Positions 10,884 through 22,386 of a DNA stretch of 64,000 nt are shown here, one piece after another (position 1 is the first letter of the stretch; each line of letters starts with the position of its first letter). The stretch is from positions 6,988,464 through 7,052,463 of the forward strand of contig NW_020954588.1 of NCBI RefSeq assembly GCF_900497805.2, written 5' to 3'. The notes beneath the pieces are model-generated. The model ran no database searches, was not told the origin of the DNA, and worked only from the letters and a program-made list of their open reading frames with translations. The stretch is from Vombatus ursinus. Its lineage: Eukaryota; Chordata; Mammalia; Diprotodontia; Vombatidae. Position numbers and translations under genes: made by a program.

Positions 10884-11134
10884 GGGAAGCAAGGTAGCTC
10901 AGTGGATAGAGGGCCACGCTTGCAGTCAGGAAGACTTTGATTCCTGAATTCAAATCTGGCCTCAGACACTTACTAGCTCTGTGACCCTTCACTTACTCCT
11001 CTTTGCCTCAGGTCCCTCATTTGTAAAATGAGCTGGAGAACGAAATGACAAACCATTCCAACATCCTTGCCAAGAAAACCCCAGAAGGGGTCACAGAGAG
11101 TTGGACACAACTGAAAAGTGACTAAACAGCAACA
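10884..11134 (+). mobile_element. CORE-SINE, full-length long type
   Basis: Head 'aaggtagctcagtggataga', core 'caaatctggcctcagacact', middle 'aaaatgagctggagaacg', tail 'gagttggacacaactgaaaa' ending in 'gactaaacagcaaca'. Several indels suggest an older copy. Confidence 0.9.
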
Positions 11135-11632
11135 CTAGGTATTTCCATGTGACAGTCTCAATTAATCACTTCAAAGTCATTACGATCCAACTGAATTCAT
11201 TCTTATATTCCTAAACCAGTTCCCTCTCTGGATCTCCATATTTTCCATAAATGGCACCACCATTCTGTCAGTCAAGACTAAAAGCTAGAGGTAAGTAAAT
11301 GTTCAAATTTGAAGAAAGATCTAATTTATGAATGAAAGAAAGTAGACAGCAGTGAGCTCGACACTAATTCCTAGAAAAATTATAAAACAGATTAGTAAGA
11401 TGACTGGTTTAATGAAAGTTGGACAAGATAATCTCTGAAATAACTTTCCACATCTAAAATTCTATAATTCTGTGAGTTTACAGTTTACTTTCTTACTTTG
11501 CCTCATTTGACTAAATAGCTCTCAAAAGTCAGGACCTTTATTGATGTTTATTTCAAACTACTCATAATCACAGGGCCTTTACACAAAAAGGCATTCAAAG
11601 CAGAATTCCTTTTCCATTAATATGATTATGAA
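11135..11632. other. Mostly unassigned, with a short MIR 3' remnant
   Basis: Around 11425-11475 there is a MIR-like end ('ggacaagataatctctgaaa' and 'taaaattctataattctgtg'). Nothing else was recognised. Confidence 0.4.
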
Positions 11633-11918
11633 GTGGTAAAGTGGAAACAATGGTGAACTTAGACACAAGAGTACTCTGGGTTTAAAGTCTGCTTTTGGCA
11701 CTTACTAGATGTAAGACCATAATGTAAGCATCTTAAAAGTAAGAGCTGTTTCTTTGTTGTTGTTATCTTTGTATCCCCAGTGCCTAGCAGTCCCTTGATA
11801 CACAGCAGGTACATAATATATACTTGTTGACTGACCACAGGCAAGTGACTCAATTTTTTTGAGTCTCAGCTTTCTTACGTTTAAAATGGGGATACTAACA
11901 TCCACAGTGCCTTGCTCA
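11633..11918 (+). mobile_element. MIR-type SINE interrupted by an L2 tail
   Basis: The left half 'ggtttaaagtctgcttttgg' and the right half 'caggcaagtgactcaattt' with 'taaaatggggatactaacat' belong to one MIR-type SINE. They are split by an L2 3' end at about 11720-11836. Confidence 0.75.
11720..11836 (+). mobile_element. L2 3' end nested in the MIR
   Basis: Sense L2 tail: 'aagagctgtttctttgttg', 'tttgtatccccagtgcctag', 'agcaggtacataatata', 'cttgttgactgacc'. The short word gacca flanks both sides and may be the target duplication. Confidence 0.75.
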
Positions 11919-12144
11919 TGTTGCTGTTCAGTCATGTCTGACTGTGCATGACCCCACTGGGGTTTTCTTGGCAGAAATACTGGAGTGGTTTGCCATTTCC
12001 TTCCCCAGTTCACTTTACAGATGAGGAAACAAGCAAAAAGGGTTAAGCGCCTTGTCCAGGGTTGCACAGCTAGTAAGTGTCCTAAAGATGAGTCTTCCTG
12101 ACTCCAGGCCCTACGTTCTACCCACTCTGCCACCTACCTGCCCT
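11919..12144 (-). mobile_element. CORE-SINE, full-length long type
   Basis: Antisense: 'ctgttcagtcatgtctgact', 'ggggttttcttggcagaaat', 'actttacagatgaggaaac', 'cacagctagtaagtgtcc', 'ccactctgccacctacct'. The 142-codon minus-strand frame at 11705-12133 is simply this SINE read through and is not a gene. Confidence 0.9.
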
Positions 12145-12482
12145 GAGAGTTGTTAAAAGATCAAATAAATAAGATACTATATATTAAGACTTGGAAATCA
12201 TAAAGATGTGTGTGTGTGTGTAATTTTAATTTAATGACTTTATATCTTTTATGACTAGAAAAGACTATAAAAAATTTTTCTGTTATAATGTTAAATAATT
12301 CTCATGCACAAGAAATACTGCATAACAAATGAGTTTACAAGTCCTGGACTACTTAACAAGTTACATTACTTAATGAAGGTAGTTTTTTGCTATAGTATTT
12401 ATAGGCAATTTCCATAAGCACAGTGAGATAATAATTTTTCTTGTTCTGTATGCTATTCCATGCATATAACCTAAAAAAATCA

Positions 12483-12607
12483 CATTAGCTTTTTCTTTTT
12501 TTTTTTTTTTTTGCTTTTTATGAGGCAATCGGGGTTAAGTGTCTTGCCCAGGGTCACACAGCTAAGTAAGTGTCAAGTGACTGGGGCCGGGTTGCATTAG
12601 CTTTTTC
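12483..12607 (-). mobile_element. Young, 5'-truncated CORE-SINE with perfect target duplication
   Basis: A 99-bp SINE body (12496-12594) with its poly(A) on the minus strand is bounded by perfect 13-bp copies of 'cattagctttttc' at 12483-12495 and 12595-12607. It keeps 'cccagggtcacacagcta' but lacks the tRNA-like head. The perfect duplication points to a recent insertion. Confidence 0.92.
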
Positions 12608-13082
12608 ATTACCACATCATACTGTTGACTTATACTGATCTTACAGACAAAGAAAATTTATATGTTATTTTGACAAAGACTATCATCTAAAATGTCTCCA
12701 CTTTTGTACTTTTATATGGCTAATTTTATGAATCCAGGTTTAGAATTCTACATTTACTCTGAAGAATCTATTGTCTCATCACTGTCTCAGCCAATGATGT
12801 GGATCACAACTGTTCCCATTTACCCATTCTGTGCATCTCTTTTCCACGTACTCCCACAAATTGGCCACCAGGGGGTTTACCCAAGTAGGAAAAGACTAGG
12901 CATAAAGCATTCTTCATGAACTCATAACATTGCACAGATGGATACCAATGGAATATGAGCTGCCCGCTTGCTATCCCTTGTGTGATGTGATGCTCTTTTT
13001 CCCATTCCTACACTTATTTGAGAATATTATTTATATCACTTCTTCTGTATAATTTTTCATTTGTAATACGCTACAGCCAGCC
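12608..13082. other. Unassigned sequence
   Basis: No repeat or exon recognised. The plus-strand frame at 12692-12919 shows no family resemblance. Confidence 0.4.
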
Positions 13083-13298
13083 TGTCATAATAGCTAACAT
13101 TTGATATAGTACTTTAAAGTTCACAAAGTGCTTTATATAACCTCATTTGATACACACGAAATTATTATCTCCATTTTCCAGATGAGGAAATTGAGGCTGA
13201 GAAAGGTTAAATAGCTTGCCTGGGGTCACGATTAGTGTTTGAAATAGAATTTGAACTCAGATTTTCCAGACTCCAAGTCCAGCCATCTATTTATTACA
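13083..13298 (-). mobile_element. MIR-type CORE-SINE
   Basis: Antisense: 'tagctaacatttgatatagt', 'tccattttccagatgaggaa', 'agcttgcctggggtcacg', 'tttgaactcagattttccag'. Confidence 0.8.
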
Positions 13299-13300
13299 TC

Positions 13301-13450
13301 AGACATGTCAAACTCAAGGCCTCCAGAGTCCAGCATGAAATGTTTAACAAAATAAATAAAAAGACAATAGAAAATCAAACATTAATTTATGATGTTTTCT
13401 AAGTTAATAAGAGGCAGGGATTCATTTCTATTTGAGCCTGACACAACTGT
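13301..13450. mobile_element. Palindromic hAT-like DNA transposon
   Basis: Left end 'agacatgtcaaactcaaggc' and right end 'tttgagcctgacacaactgt' are inverted relatives. The interior 'tttaacaaaataaataaaaa' with 'gttttctaagttaataagag' matches a common marsupial hAT MITE. Confidence 0.65.
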
Positions 13451-13599
13451 ACTAAACCTAGTTGCCACAGAATATGTTACGTCTCTTCATTATCTTCTGG
13501 GTCATATTCCACTTCAATTCTTTAAAGACTACAATATTCCTTGGCTTGGAACCACACAGCCTTCCCAGAAGAATATCAGTGTTAGAAAAATGGGTCTTT

Positions 13600-13933
13600 C
13601 ATCTCCAAAGGCCTAATGATGGAAAAGGCTATCCACATCCAAAGAAAGAACTATGGAGTTTGAATGCAGATTGAAGCATACTATTTGCTATTTTTTTTCT
13701 TCTGTTGTGTTTTGTTTCCTCTTTCTGGTGGTTCCTCCTATTAGTTCTAACTCTTACTTACAACATGACTAATGTGAAAATATGTTTAATAGTAATGTAT
13801 ATGTATAGCCTATATCAGATTATGCACCATCTTGGGGAGGGAGATGGGGAGGGAGGGGGAGAAAAATTTAAAACTCAAAAGCTTATGGAAGTGATTGCTG
13901 ATAATTCAAAATAAATTAATTAAAAAAAAAAAA
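13600..13933 (+). mobile_element. LINE L1, 3' UTR with poly(A)
   Basis: Strongly 5'-truncated L1: 'tccacatccaaagaaagaac', 'tggagtttgaatgcagattg', 'tatcagattatgcaccatct', 'aaaactcaaaagcttatgga', ending in an A run at 13921-13933. Confidence 0.88.
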
Positions 13934-13995
13934 AGATGGCTCTTTGTTTCAGGGAGAAGCTTGGCAGTATTAAAAGAACTGTGCTATCTCCTGAC

Positions 13996-14005
13996 NNNNN
14001 NNNNN
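13996..14005. other. Assembly gap (10 n)
   Basis: Ten undetermined bases. Size and content are unknown. Confidence 0.99.
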
Positions 14006-14940
14006 CATAGTTTGGACAAAGGACATGCTGTTATCCATCTGGTTTTTTCCTGGTTAACAGGATAATCTTTTGAGTGATTATAAATCTTATTTCAGAGGCT
14101 CTGAAGTCTTTAAACACTTGATGAAATAAACACAATTTCACCTGTAAGAGGAACATTTGGAAGACCTCATATTTATAAAGAATCCCTCATTCCATTTGGA
14201 CTCTCCAGTGAACACCCTCCATGTGAGTGGCATATACCTTTCTCACATATATATGCCTCCTCATTTCATGCCTTGATTTATATTAATAATCATACACCCA
14301 AACATTTTTGTTACAACTTTCAAAGAATCTTGTATTATTTTGAAATATGCACAGGAGACAACTGGAAGAAAGCCTTTACAGCATTTTGCTTTTTCAAATA
14401 AAAATACTTTGCTACAGCCAATAAATAATAAGCACTGGGAAGATGATGTATTCTTCACATCTTTCTGTAAGTTGTATGATGGTAAAGATGTGGTCTCCTT
14501 TGGAATATCACTTATGAAAAGCCTATGTGTTCCCTTCTAATCACCTCATTAAGGATGTCTTTGATGCATGTGTAGATTTTCCTCATAAAAATTTTGTACA
14601 GATGGGTACGTAAACATATCAGTTGATTGCTATTAATATTTTTAAGTCACTTTTTTGGTAATAAGGTCTAAAAAATTTTCCATGCCTTTGGAATGATTTC
14701 TAAAAATCTTTCTTTTCACATACTTTGAAAAATGATATCTTCATGCCCTTCCAAACCATATCTCTTCAAAGCATGGACTTCCTTTATAAATGCTAGGACT
14801 CATCGAAATGCTTCTATCATATTTGTTTCCTTTAGTGCCAATATCATGCCATCCAATGCCATTTGGTGCCACTGCCAATATTAAGCCAGCCAGTAATCTG
14901 GATCTGTGAAGCTGAGATCTCAAACTGTATCATCAAGTGG
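14006..14940. other. Unassigned sequence
   Basis: AT-rich. The phrases 'aggatgtctttgatgcatgt' and 'aattttgtacagatgggta' read like an old LINE on the minus strand, but I could not assign a family. The open frame at 14340-14540 has no family resemblance. Confidence 0.35.
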
Positions 14941-15293
14941 TAATCATCAAAACAAGCTAGTATTGGGTAAGAAATAGAGTGGTGGATCAGTGAAATAGAT
15001 TGGGTACACAATACATAGTAGGTAATGACCACAGTAATCTCGTATTTGATAAGCCCAAAGACTCAAGCCTTTGGGACAATAACTCACTATCTGACAAAAA
15101 CTGCTGGAAAAACTGCAAAGCAATTTGGCAGAAACCACAGACCAATATCTCACATCACATACCAAAATAAGATCAAAATGGGTACACGATTTAGACATAA
15201 AGGGTGATATCATAAGCAAATTAGGAGAGTACAGAATAGTTTACCTGTCAGATCTATGGATAATTTATTACCAAATGAGAGAGACACAGAGAA

Positions 15294-15334
<41 letters not shown>

Positions 15335-16042
15335 AAGAAGAGAGAGAGAGCACTTTACAGGATGTAAAATGGATTTACATTAAATTTAAAAGGTTCTGCA
15401 CAAACAAAAGCAATGCAGCAAGATTAAAAGGGAAAGCAGAAACCTGAGGGGAAAAAATTAACAGCAAGTTTCTCCTATAAAGGCCTCATTTCTCAAATAT
15501 AATAAAGAACTGTGTCAAATTTATAAGAATATGATTAATTACCCATTTAATAAATGGTCAAAGAATATGGACAGGCAGTTTTCAGATGAAGAAATCAAAG
15601 CTATCTATAGTTATATAAAAGGCCTTTATATCACTATTGATTACAGAAATGCAAATTAAAACAAGCCTGAGGTACCACTTCACATCTATCACCTTAGCTA
15701 CTTCTACAGAAAAGGAAAATGACGAATTTTGGAGAGTATGTGGGAAGCTGCAAACTGACCCAAACATTCTGGAGAACAAGATGGAACTACGTCCGGAAGG
15801 TCCAGAAGGCTATAAAACTGTGCATACCCACTGACCCAGCAATATCACTATAAGGTCTGTATCCCAAAGAGAACAAAAAAGAAAGGAAAAGGACCTATAT
15901 GTACAATATTATTTATAACAGCTCTTTTTGTGGTGGCAAAGAATTAGAAATTGAGGAGATGCCCATCAAATGGGAAATGGCTGAACAAGTTGTGGTATAT
16001 AATTATGATGGAATACTATTCTGCTATAAGAAATGATAAGCA
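14941..16042 (+). mobile_element. LINE L1, ORF2 C-terminal region without 3' end
   Basis: Sense L1 ORF2: 'aatagagtggtggatcagtg', 'tgacaaaaactgctggaaaa', 'gtttacctgtcagatctatg', 'aaatggtcaaagaatatgga', 'aggtaccacttcacatcta', 'cagctctttttgtggtggca'. It stops at the ORF2 C-terminus ('atactattctgctataag') without 3' UTR or poly(A) and meets an opposite-strand L1 piece. Stops occur in all frames. Confidence 0.9.
15286..15352. repeat. GA-rich microsatellite inside the L1
   Basis: (GA)n with a few AAAG interruptions, embedded in L1 ORF2 sequence. It expanded after the L1 inserted. Confidence 0.9.
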
Positions 16043-16043
16043 A

Positions 16044-16400
16044 TTTCTGCCAGACTGCTTTCCAGTATCTTCAACAATTTTTACCACATAATGAATTCTT
16101 ATCCCAAAAACTTAAGTCTTTACATTTGTCAAATACAAAGTTACTATATTTGTTTGCTGCTGTAAATTGTATGTCTACTCTGTTCCACTGATCTACCTTT
16201 CTATTTCTTAGCCAGTACTAAATAGTTCTGATAATTACAGCCTTATAATATAGTTTAAGATCTGGTACTGCTAAGCCTCCTTCCCTTACATTTTTTCACT
16301 AGTCCCTTTGAAATTCTTGACTTTTGGTTCTTCCAAATGAATTTTGTTGTTGTTTTTTTTTCCTAATTCAGTAAAATGATTTTTTGGTAATTTAAGGGAT
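16044..16400 (-). mobile_element. LINE L1 ORF2 fragment, inverted against its neighbour
   Basis: Antisense ORF2: 'atgaattcttatcccaaaaa', 'tctgttccactgatctacct', 'tctatttcttagccagtact', 'gatctggtactgctaagcct', 'cttccaaatgaattttgttg'. Its left part covers the same ORF2 region as 14941-15140, so the two form an inverted pair about 0.9 kb apart. Confidence 0.88.
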
Positions 16401-16796
16401 GGGGTCTTTTTTTCCCAAATTGAATATTTCATTAACATGGTAGTCGCCTTTCTAATACGTGCACAAACACTCACACATTCTGAATGGTCTGCCTGGAAAA
16501 AAAGATGTCTAAATATGCCTATGGGGAAAATCAAAAGTAAAAAATTCCTTTAGGTTTTCATTGTAGGCAATTATGTCCATATCACTCATAAAGCTATCGC
16601 CAAATCTGTTCAAGGAAGCAGAATATGGGAGGAGAAAGACTTTTCAAATGTTTTTATTTCTTAAGTTCAGAATAAAATAAAGTTAAAAAAAAAAGAAGAT
16701 AGTTCAATTTTTTCTAACTTTACGCTAACACACACCAACCAAATCTGACAGTATATGTAACAGTGAACATGCTGCATAGCTGAACGACTCTTAATT
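16401..16796. other. Unassigned sequence between two L1 pieces
   Basis: No repeat family recognised. A short A run lies at 16685-16694. Confidence 0.4.
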
Positions 16797-17525
16797 TTTT
16801 CCCCTTTGATCTGTTTTCCAGGTAAGTTGTTTTTTGCTATGTAAGATGCCTTACATTTCCTTTTTTTTTTTTAACAGCCTTTTGACTCTGTTTTAATATA
16901 TCTTGTTGCCTCATGGATTCAATGGCTTCTATTTGATTCATTAAAATTTTCAGTAAGCTTGTTGCTTGGACAAGACTTGGTACTTCTTGTACCAAGCTGT
17001 TAATTCTCTTTCCGATTTTTCTTCCATAGCTATCATTTCTTTTCTCATTTTTCCCTCAAGAATTCTCATTCCATTTATAAAAACATTTTTAAACTCTCAC
17101 TTCATCTCTTCCAGGAATTCTACGTGAATTTGTGCTCAAGCTGTTTTTTCTCTGAGGCACTGCCTGTAGATGTTTTGAAGTTGTTCTCTTCTTCTGTTTG
17201 TATCTTGAGCGTCTTTGCCATAATAATAGCTCATTATAGTGGGTCGTTTTTTTTCCCCCCTCTGCCCTTTCTTCCACAGACTTGATGTTAGAGCTAGGTT
17301 CTACAGTGCTGGGCTAGTAGTACTGCTGTTTTCTTGGGGGTATTAAATGTTATTCCAGGATCTCAGGTACAAGTTGAGGACCTGCAAGTTTTCAGTACTC
17401 CCAAAATGGTCTGGTCTAGGGCAACGTCTGATTGCTGCTCCCCTATCTGACCTCTCTAAGTTTTAGATCTGGGTTTTGGTCTGCTCCAAAGTAGAATGCT
17501 GCTGGACTCCACCTTGAAGCAATGT
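16797..17525 (-). mobile_element. LINE L1 (older subfamily), ORF1 coiled coil and 5' UTR
   Basis: Antisense L1 5' region: 'gatctgttttccaggtaagt', 'tgcctcatggattcaatggc', a coiled-coil-coding stretch around 16920-17100, then 5' UTR phrases 'ggacctgcaagttttcagta' and 'aaaatggtctggtctaggg'. The 3' part of the element is absent, as at 7868-9242. Confidence 0.8.
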
Positions 17526-17529
17526 ATGA

Positions 17530-17674
17530 GGGGCAGCTAGGTGGTGCAGTGGATAGAGTACTGACCCTGGAGTCAGTAGGACCAGACACTTGACACTTAC
17601 TAGCTGTGTGACTCTGGTGGGCAAGTCACTGAACCCCGATTGCCTGGCAAAAAAAAAAAAAACAACAAAAAAAC
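17530..17674 (+). mobile_element. CORE-SINE with poly(A)
   Basis: Head 'gggcagctaggtggtgcagt', core 'cttgacacttactagctgtg', end 'gaaccccgattgcctgg' followed by an A-rich tail. About 20 bases of the core ('acctgagttcaaatccggcc' in relatives) are missing. Confidence 0.92.
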
Positions 17675-18354
17675 CAGGTATTTGGTATCCTGAAGTTAAA
17701 ACTTAACAGGAAGAACACATTTAGAACAATTAATACTTAAGCATGTACACTTTTGACATAGTAAAATACACAGCAGATCTAAACCAAAACCAACACACTT
17801 CCATAAACACAGGGCCCTAAGGCAAGTATAGAAAGATTAACATTTCTTCAAAATGGAAGAGAATACAGAAATAGAACACCTAATTAACAGGTTAAAAATT
17901 TACAGAAATACTTCTGGAAGAAACAAACCTCACTTCAAAAAGCAACAGTAAAGGCTGACAACATATATATGCCACCACTGTATTCATTTAATGTTAATGA
18001 AACTAGTTTCTCTCTAGAAAGAATGAATGAAACCCTTTAAGATCAAAGATCTATTAATATCCCATAGACAACATCTACATCTACAAATATGGTGATAAAT
18101 AAGATTCAAATAAATGTTGTGTCAACCAGATTTGTTTAAAGAAACCTAAAGGTTTATAAAAGTGATTCTAGATCAGGTCACTGCCAGTAGGATTTACAGG
18201 AAGTTTATCCTTAGGGAGCCTAGACTTATTGAACAACGAAGATTATGCAATGAAATGGTAGAAACTGCTATGTATCACTGCAGACTGCAAAAATTTAGCA
18301 TCTACCAGATATCTAAAAAGACATAATCAATCAAGATGGCTAAAATTATTCACT

Positions 18355-18595
18355 AGTTAGGTGGCGCAGTGTATAGAGGACCAGGCCTGGAGTTAGGAAG
18401 ACCTGAGCTCATATCCAGCCTATGACACTTATTAGCTGTGTGACCTTCGGCAAGTCACTTAATCCTTATTTCCCTCAGTTCCTCATCTGTAAAATGAGCT
18501 GGAGAAGAAAATAGAAAAATATTCCAGTATCTTTGCCAGGAAAACCTCAAAAGAGGTCACTGAGAGTCACAACTGAAAAACGACTAAACAACAAG
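18355..18595 (+). mobile_element. CORE-SINE, long type
   Basis: Head 'agttaggtggcgcagtgta', core 'gacacttattagctgtgtga', 'aaaatgagctggagaagaaa', tail 'ctgaaaaacgactaaacaac'. Confidence 0.9.
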
Positions 18596-19554
18596 AAGCT
18601 TGCTATCCTTTAGAAATCAACAGATGGCAAATCCTCACACTACAAATATATATGCCCCTTCCCCAAACATCTTTAAGAATAAACAGTCTATAGTGGGATT
18701 AAAGCACCATAACAGACAGAACCATAGCCCATAATTGGTCAAATATAACACTGATTCATAAAAATTTAGGACAAATGTTTTTAATAGATGTCACACCAAA
18801 CTTAATATTCATAATTTCCAAACTACATGAAACAAAAAGTCTTTAAAATATTAGGCCCCAAAGAGGAAATTAAAGCCATTAGTGAACAGGACAAAGTACA
18901 TCTCTGCCATCCTGACTACTGGAGTAGTCCCAAAGATGCTTTTAATGAGTTCATGGAAGAGGTTTTGACATTTCAATACTCTTTATTTGATTACAAAAAA
19001 TCAGCCATTTTATCTACCTGAGCAATAATCCTCCAAACTTCAAGTATAAAAGGATAACAGCAGGATAGTCACTTGTCTCTGGGTTGTTTCTATCTGAACT
19101 CCATCAAAAAAGATGAGAAGATAAACATAACAACAATAATAACACCACTATTGTTACAGGGCTGTGTTAACTCTTTTATCTATTTTTGGTTATTTGCTTT
19201 TGCTTCTATCTTTAATATTTATCCTTTTCAAATCTAAACATATTTTAGACCTCCCCATGCTGCCACACCGTTCTCTTTAGACATCTTTTCCTTTTCTTCT
19301 TTATGAGATTCATTAACGATTATTTCATCAGAATTTCCTACTTCAGAGTCTTTCATAGCTTTCTGAAAACAGGTATTTATTCTTAATAAAATTTTACATG
19401 TTTTTCAAAATGCTGGGTTACAGGGAAAGATTTATATGTAAGAAAACAACTTGAGAATAGCACAATATAAAATTGTGTGTTTACAGATAAGTATAAAAGG
19501 AGCTCAGAGAAGGATCTGTGGGATGGAGACTTAACAAGTAATCATAAAATCACA
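18596..19554. other. Unassigned sequence with one 64-codon frame
   Basis: No repeats recognised. The plus-strand frame at 18827-19021 has a protein-like composition (contains HLCHPDYWSSPKDAFNEF) but no family I recognise, no splice context and no Kozak-like start. Confidence 0.35.
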
Positions 19555-19640
19555 ATATTTCAGACAAAAAAACTGAGGTTCAGATCCCACTGACCTACTC
19601 AAGATCACAAAACTCAAGTAGAACTTGAGCTTGGTAATTT
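19555..19640 (-). mobile_element. Old MIR-type SINE remnant
   Basis: Weak match: 'aaactgaggttcagatccca', 'ctcaagatcacaaaactcaa', 'gaacttgagcttgg'. Confidence 0.4.
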
Positions 19641-20104
19641 GGGCCAGATTGGGAGAGGGAAAAAAAGAACATTCCAGATAGGAACAACAATATGAACAAC
19701 AATACATTTTCCCTTTCTGCTACTTCCATCTCTGCTTCCTACAAACATAACTAGGTATATAAAATACACATTTTTAATTTTTATTGACCTTGTGCTTTTA
19801 TATAGCCTGTATTCCTAAATGTACTCCTTCCCATTCCCCATTCCAGAAAGCCACTCCTGATTTAAAAAAAAAAAAAAAAAAGATTAAAATGGGAGTATGG
19901 CACATGTGAAGACCCCATCAATTTGTTAAGATGGCATCATCCGCATGAAGGATGCTAGGGAGTGGCTTCAGGGAAAGTCATGAAGACTGAAGCACATGTG
20001 GACATTCTATAGAACTGGTTCTGGTTATCCTATCACATGGTTATACAGCAGCTTTGTTTTGTTTTGTTTTCCAGTGCCATGGAGCCTGAATGGTAGGCAT
20101 TTTC
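19641..20104. other. Unassigned sequence
   Basis: Contains an A run at 19863-19880 and nothing else recognisable. Confidence 0.4.
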
Positions 20105-21134
20105 AAAAGGACTTACACATTCCTCAACGGATAAATGGTCAAAGGATATGAGCAGGCAGTTCTCTGAGGAAGAAACTAAAGCTATCTATAGTCATAAGAA
20201 AAAATGTTCTAAATCACTATTGATTAGAGAAATGCAAATCAAAATAACTCTGAGGTACCACATTACACCTATCAGATTGGCTTACATGACAAAACAGGTC
20301 AATGATAATAAGTGTTGGAGAAGATGTGGAAAAACTGGAACACTAATACATTGGTGGTGGAGTTGTGAAATGATCCAACCATTTTGGAGAGAAATTTAGA
20401 ACTATGCCCAAAGGGTTATAAAAATGTGCATAACCTTTGACCCAGCAATAGCACTTCTAGAGCTGTATCCCAAAGAGATTATACAAATGGGAAAAGGACC
20501 CACATGTACAAAAATATTTATAGCAGCTCTTTTTGTGGTGGCCAAGAATTGGAAATTGGGGGGATGCCCATCAATTATGAACAAGTTGTGGTATATGAAT
20601 GTAATGGAATACTACTGTGCTATAAGAAATGATGAGCAGGCAGTCTTCAAAAAAACTTGGAAAGACTTACATGAACTGATGCAGAGTGAAATGAGCAGAA
20701 TCAGGAGAACACTGTACACAGTAACAGCCCCATTATGGGACTTGGCTCTTCACAGCAACTCAACAATCTTAGACAACTCCAAAAGATTCATGATGGAAAT
20801 TGCTATCCACACCCAAAGAAAGAAATATGGAGTCTGAATGCAGATGGAAGCATAGTATTTGCCCTCCTTTTTCTTTGTTGTCTTGTTTTATTGCTTCATT
20901 CTCATGGTTCCTCCCATCAGTTCTAATTGTTCTTTACATCACTAATGGGAAAATACGCTTAACATGAATGTATATGTAAAGCCTATATCGGATTGTATGC
21001 CGTCTGGGAGGAGAGGGAAGAAGTGGAAGGCGGAAGAAGTGGGAGGGGGAGATAATTTAAAACTCAAAATCTTATGGAAGTGAATGTTGAAAACTAAAAA
21101 TAAATAAATTAAATTTAAAAAAAAAGGATTTACA
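20105..21134 (+). mobile_element. LINE L1, 5'-truncated, with poly(A) and target duplication
   Basis: Classic target-primed L1 insertion. 13-bp flanks at 20105-20117 and 21122-21134 ('aaaaggacttaca' and 'aaaaggatttaca') differ by one base. The body holds the ORF2 C-terminus and 3' UTR. The frame at 20424-20837 (137 codons) is open and carries the L1 C-terminal signature ('IFIAALFVVAKNWKLGGCPS' then 'MEYYCAIRNDEQ'). About 20 bases are missing inside it relative to sister copies (after GGCPSI). The G-rich 3' UTR ('ggaggagagggaagaagtgg') and A-rich tail follow. It is one of the younger L1s here but lacks EN and RT. Confidence 0.95.
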
Positions 21135-21390
21135 GCACCAGCCATGTCTTGGCTATGTTCATTTCTGAAGAAATGAATTAACTCCTTCATTAATGACTTC
21201 TGATGAGAGAAGCACGCTATAAGATAAGGGCAGTGGGTCCTCCCACCCTCACTCCCTGAGACAATTTAGTCCCCCGCCAAAACAGTCCTGAGTCCATAGC
21301 CTTTTTCTTTGTTCTGTTCTAGGTACACAGAACGGAGTCTTTAATTTGTACTGGGAGCATGAGCCAAGGGGATCCTTGTTAAGAGTTAGC

Positions 21391-21500
21391 GAGAATGTGA
21401 GCTCTTTGAGGGCAGGGATAGATTTTTTTTTTTTTTTTTACATACCCAGCACCATGTCTTTGCATGGTAGGCATTTAATGAATTTTTGCTGAAATGAATT
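21391..21500 (+). mobile_element. L2 3' tail
   Basis: Sense L2 end: 'tgagctctttgagggcaggg', a T run, 'catacccagcaccatgtctt', 'aggcatttaatgaatttttg'. Confidence 0.8.
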
Positions 21501-21699
21501 GAGGAGATCCTCCAGAAATAAGAATTAGAAAAGGAATAAACAAGAGGCAAAATAGTTCAGGGTCAATTAGTTCAATTAACAGTCTAATGATTTTTTTTCA
21601 AGAAATATGCTAGGTATCTCTATCATCTCATTCTATTTCTGCCATCCAGTCCTTCCTCAGATTTTCTTCTGAATTAGCAATTAAGTTAAACTTATATTT

Positions 21700-21880
21700 T
21701 TAAAATTAAATTTTGTTACACTCAGCCTGTTGTTCCAGTTTATCAATAATTTTTTGTATCTTGATTCTGTAAGCTAATATATTACCTAACCTTCCTGCAA
21801 ATTTGTTAAGCATATTTTCTTAAAAAGGCTGAGGCCAGAGCTTGAAGGCATGCCAGAAAAATATCCCTCCAGACTGATTC
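21700..21880 (-). mobile_element. LINE L3/CR1 fragment
   Basis: Antisense L3/CR1: 'ttttttgtatcttgattctg', 'ctgcaaatttgttaagcata'. The same region recurs near 26.5 kb. Confidence 0.6.
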
Positions 21881-22010
21881 CACTTTAATTGAATAAATTT
21901 ATTAAGCAGCCACTATGTATAAGACATTGTGCTAGATGCTGGGTACGCAAATACAAAAAAAAGAAACAAACCCTGCCCTCAAGAAACTTACATTCTTCTG
22001 AGGGGAAATC

Positions 22011-22177
22011 TAAGGGGGGCGGCACAGCTAGGTGGCGCCGTGGATAGAGCACCGGCCCTGAAGTCAGGAGGACCTGAGTTCAAATCTGCCCTCAGACCAA
22101 ACACTTGACACTTACTAGTTGTGTGACCCTGGGCAAGTCACTTAACCCCAATTGCCTTTAAAAAAAATGTAAGGGGG
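22011..22177 (+). mobile_element. CORE-SINE inserted in the L2, with target duplication
   Basis: 8-bp 'taaggggg' flanks the element at 22011-22018 and 22170-22177. The body reads 'cacagctaggtggcgccgtg', 'gaggacctgagttcaaatct', 'cagaccaaacacttgacact' and ends 'ccccaattgcctt' plus a short A run. The extra 'ccaaa' in the core is shared with the SINE at 24250-24400. Confidence 0.92.
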
Positions 22178-22386
22178 ACAACATATTTTTTAAAAAGTGA
22201 CTAATGAGGCAGAAAAGGGAACTAACAACAGGGGGAATGAGGAAAGACCTGATCTAGGTAACAGTATCTAAGCTGGGCCCTGAAGTTACAGAGGACGTAC
22301 ATTCTAGGCATGGGAGACTGTCTGCAAAGGCATGTAGATGTCACATGGAATGCAGAGTTCAAGGAGTTTCTCCGTAGCAAGAAAGC

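Noticed and set aside
11705-12133. 142-codon minus-strand open frame
   Set aside because: It is a CORE-SINE plus the neighbouring L2 tail and MIR read through. The sequence is accounted for by repeats.
15125-15447. Arg/Glu-rich frames
   Set aside because: Generated by the (GA)n repeat inside L1 ORF2.
20424-20837. 137-codon frame as an independent gene
   Set aside because: It is the C-terminus of L1 ORF2 in a 5'-truncated L1 with target duplication.
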